NCBI GenBank assembly: GCA_028275345.1
Contig: JAPWUV010000001.1
Coordinates: forward strand, 496,001-560,000
From: a bacterium
GTDB lineage: Bacteria; Zhuqueibacterota; Zhuqueibacteria; Oleimicrobiales; Geothermoviventaceae
Direction: 5' to 3'
DNA: 64,000 nt
Part shown: positions 46,457-57,936 of the stretch, one piece after another
How the letters are laid out: every line of letters begins with the position of its first letter
Numbering within the stretch: position 1 is the stretch's first letter
The notes under the pieces: model-generated
What the model was told of the DNA's origin: nothing
What the model saw: only the letters and a program-made list of their open reading frames with translations
Database searches by the model: none
Translations under genes and position numbers: made by a program

Positions 46457-48541
46457 ATGGCAAGGCAAGTACCACTGGAGAGAATCCGTAATATCGGCAT
46501 TATGGCCCACATCGATGCGGGCAAGACGACCACCACCGAGCGTATCCTCTACTACACGGGTCGGGTCCACCGCATCGGCGAGGTCGATGAGGGTACCGCG
46601 ACCACTGACTGGATGGAGCAGGAGAAGGAGCGCGGGATCACCATCACCTCCGCGGCCATCAGCACCTATTGGCGGGATCACCGCATCAACATCATCGACA
46701 CGCCGGGTCACGTGGACTTCACCGTGGAGGTGGAGCGTTCCTTGCGCGTGCTGGATGGGGCGGTGGCCCTCTTCTGCGCCGTAGGAGGCGTGGAACCGCA
46801 GTCGGAAACGGTGTGGCGCCAGGCCGATCGCTATCGGGTGCCGCGGATCGCCTTTGTCAACAAGATGGACCGCGTGGGCGCCGACTTCTTCCACGTGGTT
46901 GAGATGATGAAGCAACGGCTGGGCGCGCATCCCGTCCCCATTCAGATCCCAATGGGCAGCGGGGACATGTTCGTCGGCCTGATCGACCTCATCAAGATGA
47001 AGGGCGTCATCTACGACGAGGCATCCCTCGGCACCCAGTGGCACGAGATCGATATCCCGAAGGATCTCTGGGAACACGCCAACTACTACCGTACGCAGCT
47101 TCTCGAAGCGGTATCGGAGTACGACGACTCGCTGATGGAAAAGTACCTTGAGGGCCAGCCCATTGCGGAAGAGGAGATCCTCGCCGCCTTGCGCAAGGCC
47201 ACGCTGGCGATGAAGGTGACGCCGGTGCTCTGCGGATCGGCCGCGCGCTACAAGGGTGTGCAGCGCCTCCTCGATGCCGTGGTGGACCTGCTCCCAAGCC
47301 CGCTGGATATCCCGGCGGTCGAAGGCGTGAACCCGGAGAACGGCAAGAAGGAAATTCGGCGTCCCAGCGACGACGAGCCTTTCTCCGCCTTGGCCTTCAA
47401 GATCCAGGTGGACCCGTTTGTGGGGAAGCTCACGTACCTGCGAGTCTACTCCGGGGTGGCTAAGCCCGGGCAAGCTGTGCTGAACACGGCCACGGGGAAG
47501 CGGGAACGCTTCGGCCGCTTGTTGGAGATGGCCGCCAATAAACGCTACGATTTGGAGGAGATCCGCACCGGGGACATTGTGGCCGCCGTGGGGTTGCGGG
47601 ATACGAAGACGGGCCACACCCTGTGCGACATGAAGCACCCCATTGTACTGGAGTCCATGCACTTCCCGGAGCCGGTCATTAGTGTGTCGCTGGAGCCCAA
47701 GACGAAGGCGGATCAGGACAAGCTGGGAATAGCCCTTTCGCGCTTGGCCGACGAGGATCCCACCTTCCACGTGCGGGTGGACGAAGAGACGGGCCAGACC
47801 ATCATCTCCGGAATGGGGGAGTTGCACCTGGAGATCTTGGTCGATCGTCTGCTGCGGGAGTTCAAGGTGGAGGCAAGGGTAGGGCGGCCGCAAGTGTCCT
47901 ACCGCGAAACGATCCGGCGCGCGGCGGAGGCGGAAGGGAAGTTCATTCGCCAGACCGGCGGCAAGGGGCAGTACGGGCACGTGGTGCTGCGGGTGGAGCC
48001 GCTGGAGCCAGGGAAGGGCTTCGAGTTCGAGGATCGGACGGTGGGCGGCGTGATCCCGAAGGAGTTCATCCGGTCGGTGATCGAAGGGATCAAAGACGCC
48101 ATGTCCGTGGGAGTGGTGGCTGGGTACCCCGTGGTGGATGTGAAGGCCATCCTCTTGGACGGGAGCTACCACCCGGTGGATTCGTCGGATATCGCGTACA
48201 AGATCGCAGCTTCGATCGCGTTCAAGGAGGCGGTACAGAAGGCGGATCCCATCCTTCTCGAGCCGATCATGAGTCTCGAGGTGGTGACTCCGGACGAGTA
48301 CATGGGCGATGTGATGGGGGACATCAATGCGCGGCGGGGGAAGATCAAAGGGATCATGCCGCGCAAGGACGGGCAGGTGATCCGAGCTACGGTGCCGCTG
48401 GCGACCATGTTTGGCTACGCGACGGACCTTCGTTCCATGACACAGGGTCGCGCCATCTTCACCTTGCAATTCTCCCACTACGAGCCGCTTCCGCCGGAGG
48501 CGGCTGCTGAGGCGATGCGGAGGGCGGGCGCGGCCGCGTAA
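46457..48541 (+). CDS. fusA: Elongation factor G
   Basis: 694 residues. GTPase motifs are [14 protein letters not shown] and N-K-M-D; domain IV carries [12 protein letters not shown] and domain V ends with the usual fold. Drives translocation. The start is the ATG giving M-A-R-Q-V-P-L-E-R, directly after the hairpin/T6 element; frames open further upstream read through the rpsG end and are rejected. Confidence 0.97.
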   Translation: MARQVPLERIRNIGIMAHIDAGKTTTTERILYYTGRVHRIGEVDEGTATTDWMEQEKERGITITSAAISTYWRDHRINIIDTPGHVDFTVEVERSLRVLDGAVALFCAVGGVEPQSETVWRQADRYRVPRIAFVNKMDRVGADFFHVVEMMKQRLGAHPVPIQIPMGSGDMFVGLIDLIKMKGVIYDEASLGTQWHEIDIPKDLWEHANYYRTQLLEAVSEYDDSLMEKYLEGQPIAEEEILAALRKATLAMKVTPVLCGSAARYKGVQRLLDAVVDLLPSPLDIPAVEGVNPENGKKEIRRPSDDEPFSALAFKIQVDPFVGKLTYLRVYSGVAKPGQAVLNTATGKRERFGRLLEMAANKRYDLEEIRTGDIVAAVGLRDTKTGHTLCDMKHPIVLESMHFPEPVISVSLEPKTKADQDKLGIALSRLADEDPTFHVRVDEETGQTIISGMGELHLEILVDRLLREFKVEARVGRPQVSYRETIRRAAEAEGKFIRQTGGKGQYGHVVLRVEPLEPGKGFEFEDRTVGGVIPKEFIRSVIEGIKDAMSVGVVAGYPVVDVKAILLDGSYHPVDSSDIAYKIAASIAFKEAVQKADPILLEPIMSLEVVTPDEYMGDVMGDINARRGKIKGIMPRKDGQVIRATVPLATMFGYATDLRSMTQGRAIFTLQFSHYEPLPPEAAAEAMRRAGAAA

Positions 48542-48591
48542 GCGAAGCAAATCGGTTCTTGGGGAACGACGTCAAGCAGAGGAGTGGAGCG

Positions 48592-49791
48592 ATGGCGAAG
48601 CAGAAGTTTGAGCGGAAGAAGCCGCACGTGAATATTGGGACGATAGGGCATGTGGATCATGGGAAGACGACGTTGACGGCGGCGATAACGCAGGTATTGG
48701 CGAAGTATGGGTTAGCGCAGGCGAAGAGTTACGAGGAGATTGACAATGCGCCGGAGGAGAAGGCGCGGGGTTTGACGATCAATGTGCATCATGCGGAGTA
48801 TGAGACGGAGAAGCGGCATTATGCGCATGTGGATTGTCCGGGGCATGCGGACTATGTGAAGAACATGGTGACGGGGGCGGCGCAGATGGATGGGGCGATT
48901 TTGGTGGTGAGTGCGGCGGATGGGCCGATGCCGCAGACGCGGGAGCATGTGTTATTGGCGCGGCAGGTGAATGTTCCGTATTTGGTGGTGTTTTTGAACA
49001 AGGTGGATCAGGTGGATGATCCGGAGTTATTGGAGTTGGTGGAGTTGGAGGTGCGGGAGTTACTGAGTCAGTATGAGTTTCCTGGGGATGAGGTGCCGGT
49101 GATCCGGGGGAGTGCGTTGAAGGCGTTGGAGTGTGGGTGTGGGAGGCGGGAGTGTGTGCATTGTGGGCCGATATTGCAGTTGATGGATGCGGTGGATGCG
49201 TATGTGCCGGAGCCGGTGCGGGAGGTGGACAAGCCGTTTTTGATGCCTGTGGAGGATGTGTTTTCGATTACGGGTCGGGGGACGGTTGGGACGGGGCGGA
49301 TTGAGCGGGGGCGGGTGCGTGTGGGGGATGAGGTGGAGATTGTGGGGTTGGGGATGAAGCGGAAGACGGTGGTGACGGGGGTGGAGATGTTTCGGAAGGT
49401 ATTGGATGAGGGGATAGCTGGGGACAATGTGGGGTTATTGTTGCGGGGGGTGGAGAAGGACGAGTTGGAGCGGGGGATGGTGGTGGCGGCGCCGGGGAGC
49501 ATTACGCCGCACACGCGGTTTCGGGGGCAGGTGTATGTGTTGAAGAAGGAGGAGGGGGGTCGGCACACGCCGTTTTTCAGTGGGTATCGGCCGCAGTTTT
49601 ATTTTCGGACGACGGATGTGACGGGGACGATCAAGTTGCCGGAGGGGGTGGAGATGGTGATGCCGGGGGACAACATTGAGATGGAGGTGGAGTTGCAGAA
49701 GCCGATTGCGATGGAGGAGGGGCTGCGGTTTGCGATTCGGGAGGGCGGCCGCACGGTCGGCGCAGGCGTCGTCACCAAGATCCTGGAATAG
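48592..49791 (+). CDS. tuf: Elongation factor Tu, copy 2
   Basis: 399 residues, protein-identical to the copy at 32471-33670. By eye the shared block runs from 13 bp before the ATG to 10 bp after the stop (1,223 bp), with one synonymous difference (ACG here, ACC in copy 1, at 49755/33634). It has the same wobble-C avoidance, the same cysteine cluster and the same G-quadruplex motif. It follows fusA in the usual str-operon place and leads into rpsJ. Confidence 0.97.
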   Translation: MAKQKFERKKPHVNIGTIGHVDHGKTTLTAAITQVLAKYGLAQAKSYEEIDNAPEEKARGLTINVHHAEYETEKRHYAHVDCPGHADYVKNMVTGAAQMDGAILVVSAADGPMPQTREHVLLARQVNVPYLVVFLNKVDQVDDPELLELVELEVRELLSQYEFPGDEVPVIRGSALKALECGCGRRECVHCGPILQLMDAVDAYVPEPVREVDKPFLMPVEDVFSITGRGTVGTGRIERGRVRVGDEVEIVGLGMKRKTVVTGVEMFRKVLDEGIAGDNVGLLLRGVEKDELERGMVVAAPGSITPHTRFRGQVYVLKKEEGGRHTPFFSGYRPQFYFRTTDVTGTIKLPEGVEMVMPGDNIEMEVELQKPIAMEEGLRFAIREGGRTVGAGVVTKILE

Positions 49792-49821
49792 GGGTCACTC
49801 AAAGGGCTCAGGTAAGGCACT

Positions 49822-50130
49822 ATGCCGGGACAGAAGATCCGCATCAAACTGAAAGCATACGATCATCGGCTCATCGACCTCTCGGCCGACAAGATCATTA
49901 AGACGGCGCGGGCCACGGGGGCGGCCATCTCGGGCCCCATCCCGTTGCCCACAAAGCGCTCCGTCTACACCGTACTCCGCTCGCCGCACATCGACAAGAA
50001 GTCGCGCGAGCAATTCGAGACGCGGATCCACAAGCGGCTCATCGACATCCATAACGCGACCCCCAAGACCGTGGATGCCCTGATGAAGCTGGAGCTTCCA
50101 GGCGGTGTAGACGTGGAGATCAAGGTCTGA
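49822..50130 (+). CDS. rpsJ: 30S ribosomal protein S10
   Basis: 102 residues: [15 protein letters not shown] and [16 protein letters not shown]. First gene of the S10 operon; also NusE in antitermination. Confidence 0.96.
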   Translation: MPGQKIRIKLKAYDHRLIDLSADKIIKTARATGAAISGPIPLPTKRSVYTVLRSPHIDKKSREQFETRIHKRLIDIHNATPKTVDALMKLELPGGVDVEIKV

Positions 50131-50170
50131 GGGTCAGAGGTTCGAGGAAAATCCAGGGCGAGAACGGACG

Positions 50171-50794
50171 ATGGTGGGCATCATCGGGCGAAAACTGGGG
50201 ATGACGCGGTTGTTCACCGAACGGGGGAAGGTGATCCCCGTGACGGTGATCGAGGCCGGCCCCTGTTACGTGACGCAGGTGAAGACGAAGGAAAGAGACG
50301 GCTACGACGCCGTCCAGCTCGGTTTCCAGGAAGTGAAGGAGCGCAGTCTGAACAAACCGCTCCTCGGCCATCTGAAGAAAGCCGGGGTGAAGGCGCTGCG
50401 CGTACTGCGCGAATTCCGGGATTTCCAGCTGGAGGAGCCCGTGTCGCCCGGACAGGAGGTCCGCGTGGACATCTTCCGCGTGGGCGACCTTGTGGACGTG
50501 ACGGGCTACTCGAAGGGCCGCGGATTCGCCGGCGTGGTGAAACGGCACAAGTTCGGCGGCGGACCCAAGACCCACGGCCAGTCGGATCGCTGGCGGGCAC
50601 CCGGTTCGCTGGGTCAGTCTTCCTTCCCGTCTCGCGTGTTCAAGGGATTGCGCATGGCGGGACGGATGGGGAACCGGCGAGTCACCGTGAAGCATCTCGA
50701 AGTGGTGAAGGTGGATCCGGAGAATAATCTCCTCGTGGTTAAGGGCGCTGTGCCCGGCGCAACGAAGGGAATCGTGACCATCAAAAGACAGTAG
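50171..50794 (+). CDS. rplC: 50S ribosomal protein L3
   Basis: 207 residues: [12 protein letters not shown], and [11 protein letters not shown] with [14 protein letters not shown] of the loop reaching the peptidyl transferase centre. Confidence 0.95.
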   Translation: MVGIIGRKLGMTRLFTERGKVIPVTVIEAGPCYVTQVKTKERDGYDAVQLGFQEVKERSLNKPLLGHLKKAGVKALRVLREFRDFQLEEPVSPGQEVRVDIFRVGDLVDVTGYSKGRGFAGVVKRHKFGGGPKTHGQSDRWRAPGSLGQSSFPSRVFKGLRMAGRMGNRRVTVKHLEVVKVDPENNLLVVKGAVPGATKGIVTIKRQ

Positions 50795-50800
50795 GCGGAT

Positions 50801-51430
50801 ATGAAGGTGGACCTGTACAAGACGGACGGGAGCACCTCGGGCGAGCAGGTCGAGCTTTCGGATGCCATTTTCGCGGCCAAGCCGAATCGGCACGTCGTGT
50901 GGATGGCGGTGAAGGCGCATCTGGCCAACCTGCGGCAGGGGACGGCCATGACGAAAAACCGCGCCCTCGTGAGCGGCGGCGGTCGTAAGCCGTGGCGGCA
51001 GAAGGGGACGGGTCGGGCGCGCGCAGGGACGATCCGCTCGCCTCTGTGGCGCCACGGCGGCCGGGTCTTCGGTCCCTTGCCCCGCGACTATAGCCAGGAT
51101 CTGCCCAAAAAGGTGAAGCGGCTGGCGCGCATCTCGGCCCTGAGCGCTCGCCTCCAGGACGGGCGCATCCGGGTGGTGGAGGATTTTTCGATCTCCAGCG
51201 GCAAGACCCGAGACCTGTACGCGATCCTCCGGAACCTCGGTTTGGCCGATAGGAAAGTGCTTCTCCTGACGCCGGGAGTGGATCTCTTGACGTATCGAGC
51301 CGGGCGCAACATCCCGAATCTGATCATCCGACCGGCGGAGCAGGCCTCGACCTACGATCTGCTCAACTGTGACGTCGTGCTCATGCAGAAAAGCGCTGTC
51401 GAGAGGATAGAAAAGGTGCTGGCGCCATGA
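50801..51430 (+). CDS. rplD: 50S ribosomal protein L4
   Basis: 209 residues with the exit-tunnel loop K-P-W-R-Q-K-G-T-G-R-A-R-A-G. It overlaps rplW by 4 bp. L4 autoregulates the S10 operon in gamma-proteobacteria; no such leader is evident here. Confidence 0.95.
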   Translation: MKVDLYKTDGSTSGEQVELSDAIFAAKPNRHVVWMAVKAHLANLRQGTAMTKNRALVSGGGRKPWRQKGTGRARAGTIRSPLWRHGGRVFGPLPRDYSQDLPKKVKRLARISALSARLQDGRIRVVEDFSISSGKTRDLYAILRNLGLADRKVLLLTPGVDLLTYRAGRNIPNLIIRPAEQASTYDLLNCDVVLMQKSAVERIEKVLAP

Positions 51431-51735
51431 GCAACCCTTACAAGATTTTGATCCGGCCCATCCTCACGGAGAAGACGCTCCGCCTGCAAGAGAAGGAGCG
51501 GAAGTACGCCTTTGAGGTGGACCGGAACGCCACGAAGATCGACATCAAGCGGGCGGTAGAGGCGCGGTTCGACGTGTCGGTGGAGAAAGTCAATACCATC
51601 ACGGTGCATGGGAAGTCCAAGCGGTCGCAGACACGCCGCGCCCTGACGCGGGGACGGAGACGGAGCTGGAAGAAGGCGATCGTCACCCTGCGCGCCGGCG
51701 ACACGATCGATTTCCTCGGTGGAGCTGCCAGCTGA
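51427..51735 (+). CDS. rplW: 50S ribosomal protein L23
   Basis: 102 residues: I-L-I-R-P-I-L-T-E-K-T-L-R-L and F-E-V-D-R-N-A-T-K-I-D-I-K-R-A-V-E. Docking site for SRP and trigger factor at the tunnel exit. ATGA overlap with rplD. Confidence 0.95.
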   Translation: MSNPYKILIRPILTEKTLRLQEKERKYAFEVDRNATKIDIKRAVEARFDVSVEKVNTITVHGKSKRSQTRRALTRGRRRSWKKAIVTLRAGDTIDFLGGAAS

Positions 51736-51752
51736 TTGCGCGGAGCTGAGAG

Positions 51753-52574
51753 ATGCCAGTGAAGACCTTCAAACCGGTGACCCCGGGACTCCGCTTCAAA
51801 TCGGTCCTGACCTTCGAAGAGATCACTAAGAGGGAGCCGGAGCGGAGTCTCTTGGAGCCCCTCAAGAAGACGGGGGGCCGGAACAATCAGGGGCGGATGA
51901 CGGCCCGCCATCGGGGCGGCGGTCACAAGCGGATGTATCGGATCATCGACTTCAAGCGAAACAAAGACGGTGTCCCGGCCAAGGTGGCCGCCATCGAGTA
52001 CGATCCGAACCGATCGGCCTTCATCGCGCTCCTGCATTACATGGATGGTGAGAAGCGATACATCCTTGCGCCCTTGGGCCTGAAGGTGGGCGACATCGTG
52101 GAGAGCGGTCCCAATGCCCCGATTCGGGTGGGCAATGCTCTGCCGCTGCAGAATATCCCCCTCGGCACGCTGGTGCATAACGTGGAGCTCAAGCCGGGCA
52201 AAGGAGGGCAGTTGGCCCGGAGCGCCGGGACCTACGCCCAACTGATGGCCAAGGAAGGAAAGTACGCCACACTCCGCCTGCCGTCGGGCGAGATGCGCCT
52301 GGTGCCTCTGGAATGCCGGGCGACCGTGGGGCAGGTGAGTAATGTGGACCACGAGAACGTGAGCCTGGGCAAAGCAGGCCGGGCCCGCTGGCTGGGCTGG
52401 CGCCCCTTCGTCCGAGGAGTGGCCATGAATCCCATCGACCACCCCATGGGCGGGGGCGAAGGGAAGACCTCGGGCGGGCGGCATCCGTGCTCCCCGTGGG
52501 GTCTCCTCAGCAAGGGTAAGAAGACCCGAGGGAAGAAGCCGAGCGACAAGTACATCATCCAGAGACGCAAGTAG
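51753..52574 (+). CDS. rplB: 50S ribosomal protein L2
   Basis: 273 residues, full length: [18 protein letters not shown] and the C-terminal [18 protein letters not shown] with the conserved histidine near the peptidyl transferase centre. Confidence 0.96.
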   Translation: MPVKTFKPVTPGLRFKSVLTFEEITKREPERSLLEPLKKTGGRNNQGRMTARHRGGGHKRMYRIIDFKRNKDGVPAKVAAIEYDPNRSAFIALLHYMDGEKRYILAPLGLKVGDIVESGPNAPIRVGNALPLQNIPLGTLVHNVELKPGKGGQLARSAGTYAQLMAKEGKYATLRLPSGEMRLVPLECRATVGQVSNVDHENVSLGKAGRARWLGWRPFVRGVAMNPIDHPMGGGEGKTSGGRHPCSPWGLLSKGKKTRGKKPSDKYIIQRRK

Positions 52575-52585
52575 GTGGCTGGCCA

Positions 52586-52873
52586 ATGGCGCGTTCCCTG
52601 AAGAAAGGACCCTACGTCGACGAGAAGCTATTGAAGAAGATCCGCCAGATGAACGAGACGGGTCAGAAGAAGGTGATCAAGACCTGGTCCCGGCGATCCA
52701 CCATTGTGCCGGAGTTCGTGGGGCACACCCTGGCGGTACACAATGGGAACAAGTTCATCCCGGTGTACATCACGGAAAACATGGTGGGACACAAGCTCGG
52801 GGAATTTGCGCCGACGCGGACCTTCCGCGGGCACGGCGGGAAAGCGGCCAAAGCGACCCGGGTGAAGAAGTGA
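52586..52873 (+). CDS. rpsS: 30S ribosomal protein S19
   Basis: 95 residues: [10 protein letters not shown] near the start, [10 protein letters not shown] and [11 protein letters not shown], of normal length. Confidence 0.95.
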   Translation: MARSLKKGPYVDEKLLKKIRQMNETGQKKVIKTWSRRSTIVPEFVGHTLAVHNGNKFIPVYITENMVGHKLGEFAPTRTFRGHGGKAAKATRVKK

Positions 52874-52913
52874 GGGTGTTGGTTCGCCGGGCATTGAGAC
52901 AGCGGAGATTGGG

Positions 52914-53291
52914 ATGGAAGCAAGGGCAGTGGCCAAGTACGTTCGGGTCTCCCCCCACAAGGCGCGCATCGTCGCCGAACTGGTCCGGGGCAAGGTGGTC
53001 GACGAGGCCTTGAACATCCTCCACTTCTCGACCAAGCGGGCGGCCAAGCCCATCGAAAAGGCGATCCGCTCCGCCGTGGCCAACATGACCAATTACGAGG
53101 AGCGGACGAAGGTGGAGGCGGACGAGGTCTACGTCAAGGAGATCCGGGTGGATCAAGGATACATGCTCAAGCGCTACCGCGCTGGCTCGATGGGACGGGC
53201 CATGCCGCGCCGGCGCCGCACGTGCCACATCACCGTCGTGGTGGCCGACATCGAGAAGCCGGCCGAGGTCGAGGCAAAACAGGAAGCCTGA
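52914..53291 (+). CDS. rplV: 50S ribosomal protein L22
   Basis: 125 residues: R-V-S-P-H-K-A-R-I-V-A-E-L-V-R-G-K and the beta-hairpin G-R-A-M-P-R-R-R-R-T-C-H-I-T that lines the exit tunnel, with a short acidic C-terminal tail. Confidence 0.95.
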   Translation: MEARAVAKYVRVSPHKARIVAELVRGKVVDEALNILHFSTKRAAKPIEKAIRSAVANMTNYEERTKVEADEVYVKEIRVDQGYMLKRYRAGSMGRAMPRRRRTCHITVVVADIEKPAEVEAKQEA

Positions 53292-53321
53292 GTCTGGAGC
53301 AAGCTTGCGAAGGAGGTGCGG

Positions 53322-53981
53322 TTGGGTCAGAAGACCAATCCCATCGGTTTTCGTCTCGGCGTGATCAAGACGTGGGAATCCAACTGGTTCGACGAGAAGC
53401 GCTTCGCCGAGAAGCTGAATGAAGACCTTAGGCTGCGGAACTACATCCGCACGCGGCTTCCGCGCGCGGGGATTTCGCGGATCGAGATCGAGCGCAAGAC
53501 CCAGCGCGCCATCATCACCATCCACACGGCGCGGCCGGGCATCGTCATCGGTCGGCGTGGCACCGAGGTGGACAAGCTGCGGGAAGAGCTGCAGCGGGTC
53601 ACCAAGGCCAAGGATGTGCAGGTGAACGTGGTCGAGATCAAGCGGCCGGAGCTGGACGCCTACCTGGTCGCGGAGACCATCGCCCAGCAGCTGGAGGCGA
53701 AGGTGTCGTTCCGCCGCGCGATGAAACGAGCCATCATGGCGGCGATGCGGATGGGCGCCGAAGGGATCCGCATCATGGTCTCGGGCCGGCTCGGGGGCGC
53801 GGAAATGGCTCGGACGGAGCAGTACAAAGAGGGTCGAATCCCCCTCCACACTCTCCGGGCCGACATCGACTTCGCCCGAGCCATCGCGCGCACGACCTAC
53901 GGGACGATCGGGGTGAAGGTGTGGATCTGCAAAGGTGAAGTGATTGGCACTCCGCCTCTGCCAGGGATCGCGGAGAGCTGA
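53322..53981 (+). CDS. rpsC: 30S ribosomal protein S3
   Basis: 219 residues. The start is taken as TTG at 53322, giving the canonical [13 protein letters not shown]-terminus, with AGGAGG five bases upstream; an in-frame GTG at 53316 lies inside that ribosome site. The KH domain is I-V-I-G-R-R-G-T-E. mRNA helicase and entry protein of the 30S subunit. Confidence 0.95.
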   Translation: MGQKTNPIGFRLGVIKTWESNWFDEKRFAEKLNEDLRLRNYIRTRLPRAGISRIEIERKTQRAIITIHTARPGIVIGRRGTEVDKLREELQRVTKAKDVQVNVVEIKRPELDAYLVAETIAQQLEAKVSFRRAMKRAIMAAMRMGAEGIRIMVSGRLGGAEMARTEQYKEGRIPLHTLRADIDFARAIARTTYGTIGVKVWICKGEVIGTPPLPGIAES

Positions 53982-54017
53982 GAGGGCCAAGTTCGCTCAA
54001 GTGCGGAGCCAATTCCC

Positions 54018-54431
54018 ATGTTGATGCCGAAACGTGTCAAGTATCGCAAGCAGCAGCGGGGCCGGATGAAGGGCAACGCCAAGCGGGGCACCACTGTGGT
54101 GTTCGGGGAGTATGGCTTGAAGGCGCTCGAGCCGGCGTGGATCACGGCCCGACAGATCGAGGCGGCGCGCGTGGCCATCACCCGACACGTCCGGCGAGGC
54201 GGACGGCTCTGGATTCGGATCTTCCCCGACAAGCCGGTGACCAAGAAGCCGCTGGAAACCCGCATGGGGAAAGGGAAAGGTAACCCGGAGTACTGGGTGG
54301 CTGTGGTCAAGCCGGGACGCATCCTGTTCGAACTGGCGGGCGTACCCGAGGAAGTGGCGCGGGAGGCCATGCGACTGGCGTCCCACAAACTGCCCATCAA
54401 GACGCGCTTCGTCACTCGGGAGGAAATCTGA
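54018..54431 (+). CDS. rplP: 50S ribosomal protein L16
   Basis: 137 residues starting [16 protein letters not shown], with [14 protein letters not shown]. The first ATG is kept because family members begin M-L-x-P-K-R. Confidence 0.95.
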   Translation: MLMPKRVKYRKQQRGRMKGNAKRGTTVVFGEYGLKALEPAWITARQIEAARVAITRHVRRGGRLWIRIFPDKPVTKKPLETRMGKGKGNPEYWVAVVKPGRILFELAGVPEEVAREAMRLASHKLPIKTRFVTREEI

Positions 54432-54443
54432 GGAAATGGCGAC

Positions 54444-54698
54444 ATGAGGATCGAGGAGATCAGACAACTTCCGGTCGAGGAGTTGAGGCTGCGTCTGCGG
54501 GACGCGGAGGAGGAGTACGCGAATCTCCGCTTCCAGCACGCCATGCGCCAGCTGGATAATCCCATGCGTCTCCGTCTGATCCGGAAGGACATTGCGCGGA
54601 TGAAGACGGTTCTCCGCGAGTACGAACTGGGAATCCGGGTGCCACCGGGTGCAAGCCAGGCAGCAGCCGAAGCGAAGCCGGGACAAGCCAAGCCTTGA
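54444..54698 (+). CDS. rpmC: 50S ribosomal protein L29
   Basis: 84 residues: two helices with [20 protein letters not shown], and an Ala/Pro/Lys tail of about 18 residues beyond the usual ~65. Confidence 0.93.
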   Translation: MRIEEIRQLPVEELRLRLRDAEEEYANLRFQHAMRQLDNPMRLRLIRKDIARMKTVLREYELGIRVPPGASQAAAEAKPGQAKP

Positions 54699-54707
54699 GG
54701 AAGGTAG

Positions 54708-54965
54708 ATGGCTGAGCGTGGTCGCAGGAAAGTTCGCATCGGGAAGGTGGTGAGCGACAAGATGGACAAGAGCCGGGTCGTGGCGGTGGAGCGCTACATC
54801 CGGCATCCCCTGTACAAGAAGTACATTCGTCGCACCTCCAAGTTCATGGCGCATGATGAGAACAACGAGAGCCGCGAGGGGGATATCGTCCGCATCATGG
54901 AGACGCGGCCTCTGAGCAAGCGGAAACGGTGGCGCATCGTAGAGATTCTGGAACGCGCGAAGTGA
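54708..54965 (+). CDS. rpsQ: 30S ribosomal protein S17
   Basis: 85 residues: [17 protein letters not shown] and [13 protein letters not shown], an OB-fold protein of normal length. Confidence 0.95.
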   Translation: MAERGRRKVRIGKVVSDKMDKSRVVAVERYIRHPLYKKYIRRTSKFMAHDENNESREGDIVRIMETRPLSKRKRWRIVEILERAK

Positions 54966-54979
54966 TCTGAGGTAGGGGT

Positions 54980-55348
54980 ATGATCCAGCAAGAGTCGCGA
55001 CTGAACGTGGCCGATAACACCGGTGCCAAGGAAGTCCTTTGCATCCGCGTCCTCGGAGGAAGCCATCGCAAGTACGGGACGGTGGGAGACGTGATCGTGG
55101 TCTCCGTGAAGTCCGCCGTGCCGGGCGGCTCCGTCAAGAAGGGCGATATCAGCAAGGCGGTGATCGTCCGGACCCGGAAGGAGATCCGGCGCCCCGACGG
55201 CTCGCTCATCCGGTTCGATGACAATGCGGCCGTCCTGATCAACGATGCACTGGAGCCGCGCGGCACACGAATCTTCGGGCCGGTGGCACGGGAACTCCGC
55301 GAAAAGGAGTTCATGAAGATCGTGTCTTTGGCCCCGGAAGTCCTGTGA
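54980..55348 (+). CDS. rplN: 50S ribosomal protein L14
   Basis: 122 residues: [17 protein letters not shown] and [13 protein letters not shown], complete and typical. Confidence 0.96.
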   Translation: MIQQESRLNVADNTGAKEVLCIRVLGGSHRKYGTVGDVIVVSVKSAVPGGSVKKGDISKAVIVRTRKEIRRPDGSLIRFDDNAAVLINDALEPRGTRIFGPVARELREKEFMKIVSLAPEVL

Positions 55349-55369
55349 AACGCAAGCGTAGCGAGGACC

Positions 55370-55711
55370 ATGGCGATGCATGTACGAAAGGGTGATCAGG
55401 TCCTGGTACTGAGCGGCGTCTACAAGGGGAAGAGGTCGCGAGTGCTGAAGGTCTTCCCCGAGAAGCAGAGGGTGGTGGTGGAGGGAGTGAATTTCATCAA
55501 GCGCCACACCCGGCCTTCGCAGCAGAACCCGCAGGGCGGGATCGTCGAGAAGGAGGCGCCGATCCACGTCTCCAAGGTGATGGTGATCTGTCCGAAGTGC
55601 AATCAGCCGACGCGGGTGGGACGCCGTATCGTGTGGAACGAACGTCGGCAAAAGCGGGAACACGTCCGCTTTTGCAAGAAATGCGGCGAGATGATCGTCA
55701 GCAATCCGTAG
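55370..55711 (+). CDS. rplX: 50S ribosomal protein L24 with zinc-ribbon tail
   Basis: 113 residues: KOW motif ([14 protein letters not shown]), [11 protein letters not shown] and a C-terminal C-P-K-C...C-K-K-C zinc-ribbon-like segment (about residues 77-107). Confidence 0.94.
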   Translation: MAMHVRKGDQVLVLSGVYKGKRSRVLKVFPEKQRVVVEGVNFIKRHTRPSQQNPQGGIVEKEAPIHVSKVMVICPKCNQPTRVGRRIVWNERRQKREHVRFCKKCGEMIVSNP

Positions 55712-55725
55712 CCCTGGGGTGAAGG

Positions 55726-56280
55726 ATGGAATACGTTCCGAGATTGCTCGAACGATACAAGACCGTCGTGGTACCCCACATGATGAAGAAGTTCAATTAC
55801 AAGAACGTGATGCAGGTACCGCGACTGGAGAAGATCGTCATCAACATGGGGGTGGGCGAGGCCACCGAGAACCCGAAGTTCCTCGAGTCGGCCGTGGAAG
55901 ATCTGCGGATGATCTCCGGGCAGCAGCCCCTGATCACCAAGGCGAAGAAGGCCATCTCCAACTTCCGCCTCCGGGCCGGAACACCCATCGGGTGCAAGGT
56001 GACCCTGCGCCGCTGGCGGATGTACGAGTTCCTGGATCGGCTCATCACTATCGCCATCCCGCGAATTCGAGATTTCCGCGGCCTTTCGGATAAGTCCTTC
56101 GATGGGCGTGGCAATTACAGCCTGGGGATCCGGGAACAGATCATCTTCCCGGAGATCGACTACGATAAGGTGGACAAAATCCGCGGCATGGACATCACCA
56201 TCGTGACCACGGCGAAGACGGACGAGGAGGCGTACGAGCTCCTCGCAGCTTTCGGATTGCCATTTCGCAAGGCAGCGTAG
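55726..56280 (+). CDS. rplE: 50S ribosomal protein L5
   Basis: 184 residues: [25 protein letters not shown] and the signature D-F-R-G-L. 5S rRNA-binding protein. Confidence 0.96.
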   Translation: MEYVPRLLERYKTVVVPHMMKKFNYKNVMQVPRLEKIVINMGVGEATENPKFLESAVEDLRMISGQQPLITKAKKAISNFRLRAGTPIGCKVTLRRWRMYEFLDRLITIAIPRIRDFRGLSDKSFDGRGNYSLGIREQIIFPEIDYDKVDKIRGMDITIVTTAKTDEEAYELLAAFGLPFRKAA

Positions 56281-56312
56281 GTTCCTGGATTAGGGAAAGA
56301 GCGAGGTCGATC

Positions 56313-56498
56313 TTGGCAAGGAAGTGTCACATCGCGAAGACGAGGAAGGAACCCAAGTTCAAGGTCCGGCACCGCAATCGCTGCCAGCGCTGCGGCAGGC
56401 CACGGGGCTACTATCGCAAGTTCGGGCTGTGCCGGGTGTGTCTACGGGAACTGGCCTTGCAGGGGCAGATTCCCGGCGTGATCAAAGCCAGCTGGTGA
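56313..56498 (+). CDS. rpsN: 30S ribosomal protein S14, type Z
   Basis: 61 residues, the short zinc form with C-Q-R-C and C-R-V-C. It starts at TTG (family N-terminus A-R-K), with GAGGTCGA upstream; no ATG is in frame nearby. Confidence 0.94.
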   Translation: MARKCHIAKTRKEPKFKVRHRNRCQRCGRPRGYYRKFGLCRVCLRELALQGQIPGVIKASW

Positions 56499-56521
56499 AA
56501 GCAAAGGCAGGGAGCTTCTCG

Positions 56522-56920
56522 ATGTCGATGACGGATCCCATCGCGGATTTCCTGACGCGGATTCGGAATGCCGTGAAGGCGAAGCACCGGATCGTAGAGG
56601 TGCCGGCCTCCCGGCTGAAGCGGGAAATCGCCCGGGTCCTTCAGGAGGAAGGCTACATCCAAAAGTACACGGTGATCGAAGACGGCAAGCAGGGCATCCT
56701 CCGCGTCTACCTCAAATACGACGAGCGGGAGGTCCCGGCCATCACCGGACTCAAGCGGGTGAGCAAGCCGGGACGGAAGATCTACGTGGGCGTCGATAAG
56801 ATGCCCCGAGTCATGAACAATCTGGGAATCGCCATCCTCTCCACGTCGAAGGGCATTGTGACGCACAAGCAAGCTCTTCGCGATCACGTGGGGGGGGAGA
56901 TCATCTGCTACGTATGGTGA
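56522..56920 (+). CDS. rpsH: 30S ribosomal protein S8
   Basis: 132 residues: M-T-D-P-I-A-D-F-L-T-R-I-R-N-A and G-I-A-I-L-S-T-S-K-G-I-V-T. S8 represses the spc operon in E. coli. The ATG giving M-S-M-T-D-P is used; the longer open frame runs through rpsN. Confidence 0.95.
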   Translation: MSMTDPIADFLTRIRNAVKAKHRIVEVPASRLKREIARVLQEEGYIQKYTVIEDGKQGILRVYLKYDEREVPAITGLKRVSKPGRKIYVGVDKMPRVMNNLGIAILSTSKGIVTHKQALRDHVGGEIICYVW

Positions 56921-56963
56921 GCGGTGACGTTGCGGCAGGGAGTGATCCAAGTAGGAGACGGAC

Positions 56964-57500
56964 GTGTCGCGCATCGGACGTAAACCGATCCCGATCCCCG
57001 CGGGCGTGCAAGTGGCCGTCGAGAGGAACGAAGTGATCGCTCGAGGGCCCAAAGGTGAGCTCCGCCAGCCGTTCCATCCCGACATGCAGGTGCGGGTGGA
57101 AGATGGGCAAGTGGTGGTGTCGCGCCCGAGCGACAGCAAGATCCATCGGGCGTTACACGGGCTGACGCGCACGCTGATCGCCAACGCCATCGAGGGGGTG
57201 ACGAAGGGTTTCGAGAAGCAGCTCCAGATCGAAGGTGTGGGATACCGGGCAGAAGCCAAGAACAATCGGCTCACGCTGTACATGGGCTTCTCCCATCCGG
57301 TGGTGCTGGTGCCACCGGAGGGGATTCAGATCTCCACGGAAGGCAACCTGATCAAGGTCTCCGGGATCGACAAGGAGCTGGTCGGCAAAGTCGCCGCGCG
57401 GATCCGGGCTGTTCGCCCGCCGGAGCCCTACAAGGGTAAGGGGATCCGGTACGTGGGTGAGTACGTCCGCCGTAAGGCAGGGAAGGCTGGCGGCCGGTGA
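56964..57500 (+). CDS. rplF: 50S ribosomal protein L6
   Basis: 178 residues from a GTG start: [14 protein letters not shown], and the C-terminal signature [11 protein letters not shown]. Confidence 0.95.
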   Translation: MSRIGRKPIPIPAGVQVAVERNEVIARGPKGELRQPFHPDMQVRVEDGQVVVSRPSDSKIHRALHGLTRTLIANAIEGVTKGFEKQLQIEGVGYRAEAKNNRLTLYMGFSHPVVLVPPEGIQISTEGNLIKVSGIDKELVGKVAARIRAVRPPEPYKGKGIRYVGEYVRRKAGKAGGR

Positions 57501-57537
57501 TCCGCTGAGGCGATCGTGGACTCAGAAGGTGCGAGGA

Positions 57538-57909
57538 ATGGCGAAGAAGAACCCAAAGGTGGAAGCTCGACTCCGACGCAAGAAGCGGATCCGAAAGAAG
57601 GTATCCGGCACGCCCGAACGTCCTCGGCTTGTGGTGTTCCGGAGCGCGAAGCACATATACGCCCAGCTTGTGGACGACGTGAACCAGCGCACCCTCACCG
57701 GGGTCTCGACGCTGACGCCGTGGGTGCGGGAGCGACTGGACGGCGCCCAGGGCAAAGTGGCGAAAGCCCGGATCGTCGGGCTGGCCATCGCCGAAAAGGC
57801 AAAAGAGCTCGGGATCACCAAGGTGGTTTTCGACCGAGCGGGTTACCGATACCACGGCCGGGTCAAGGCGCTGGCCGAAGGGGCGCGGGAAGGCGGACTG
57901 GATTTCTGA
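57538..57909 (+). CDS. rplR: 50S ribosomal protein L18
   Basis: 123 residues: [18 protein letters not shown] and [16 protein letters not shown]. Binds 5S rRNA with L5. The ATG giving M-A-K-K-N-P-K was selected over upstream codons inside rplF. Confidence 0.95.
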   Translation: MAKKNPKVEARLRRKKRIRKKVSGTPERPRLVVFRSAKHIYAQLVDDVNQRTLTGVSTLTPWVRERLDGAQGKVAKARIVGLAIAEKAKELGITKVVFDRAGYRYHGRVKALAEGAREGGLDF

Positions 57910-57936
57910 GTTGGAGCTAAAGCGACCGAGGGAATC

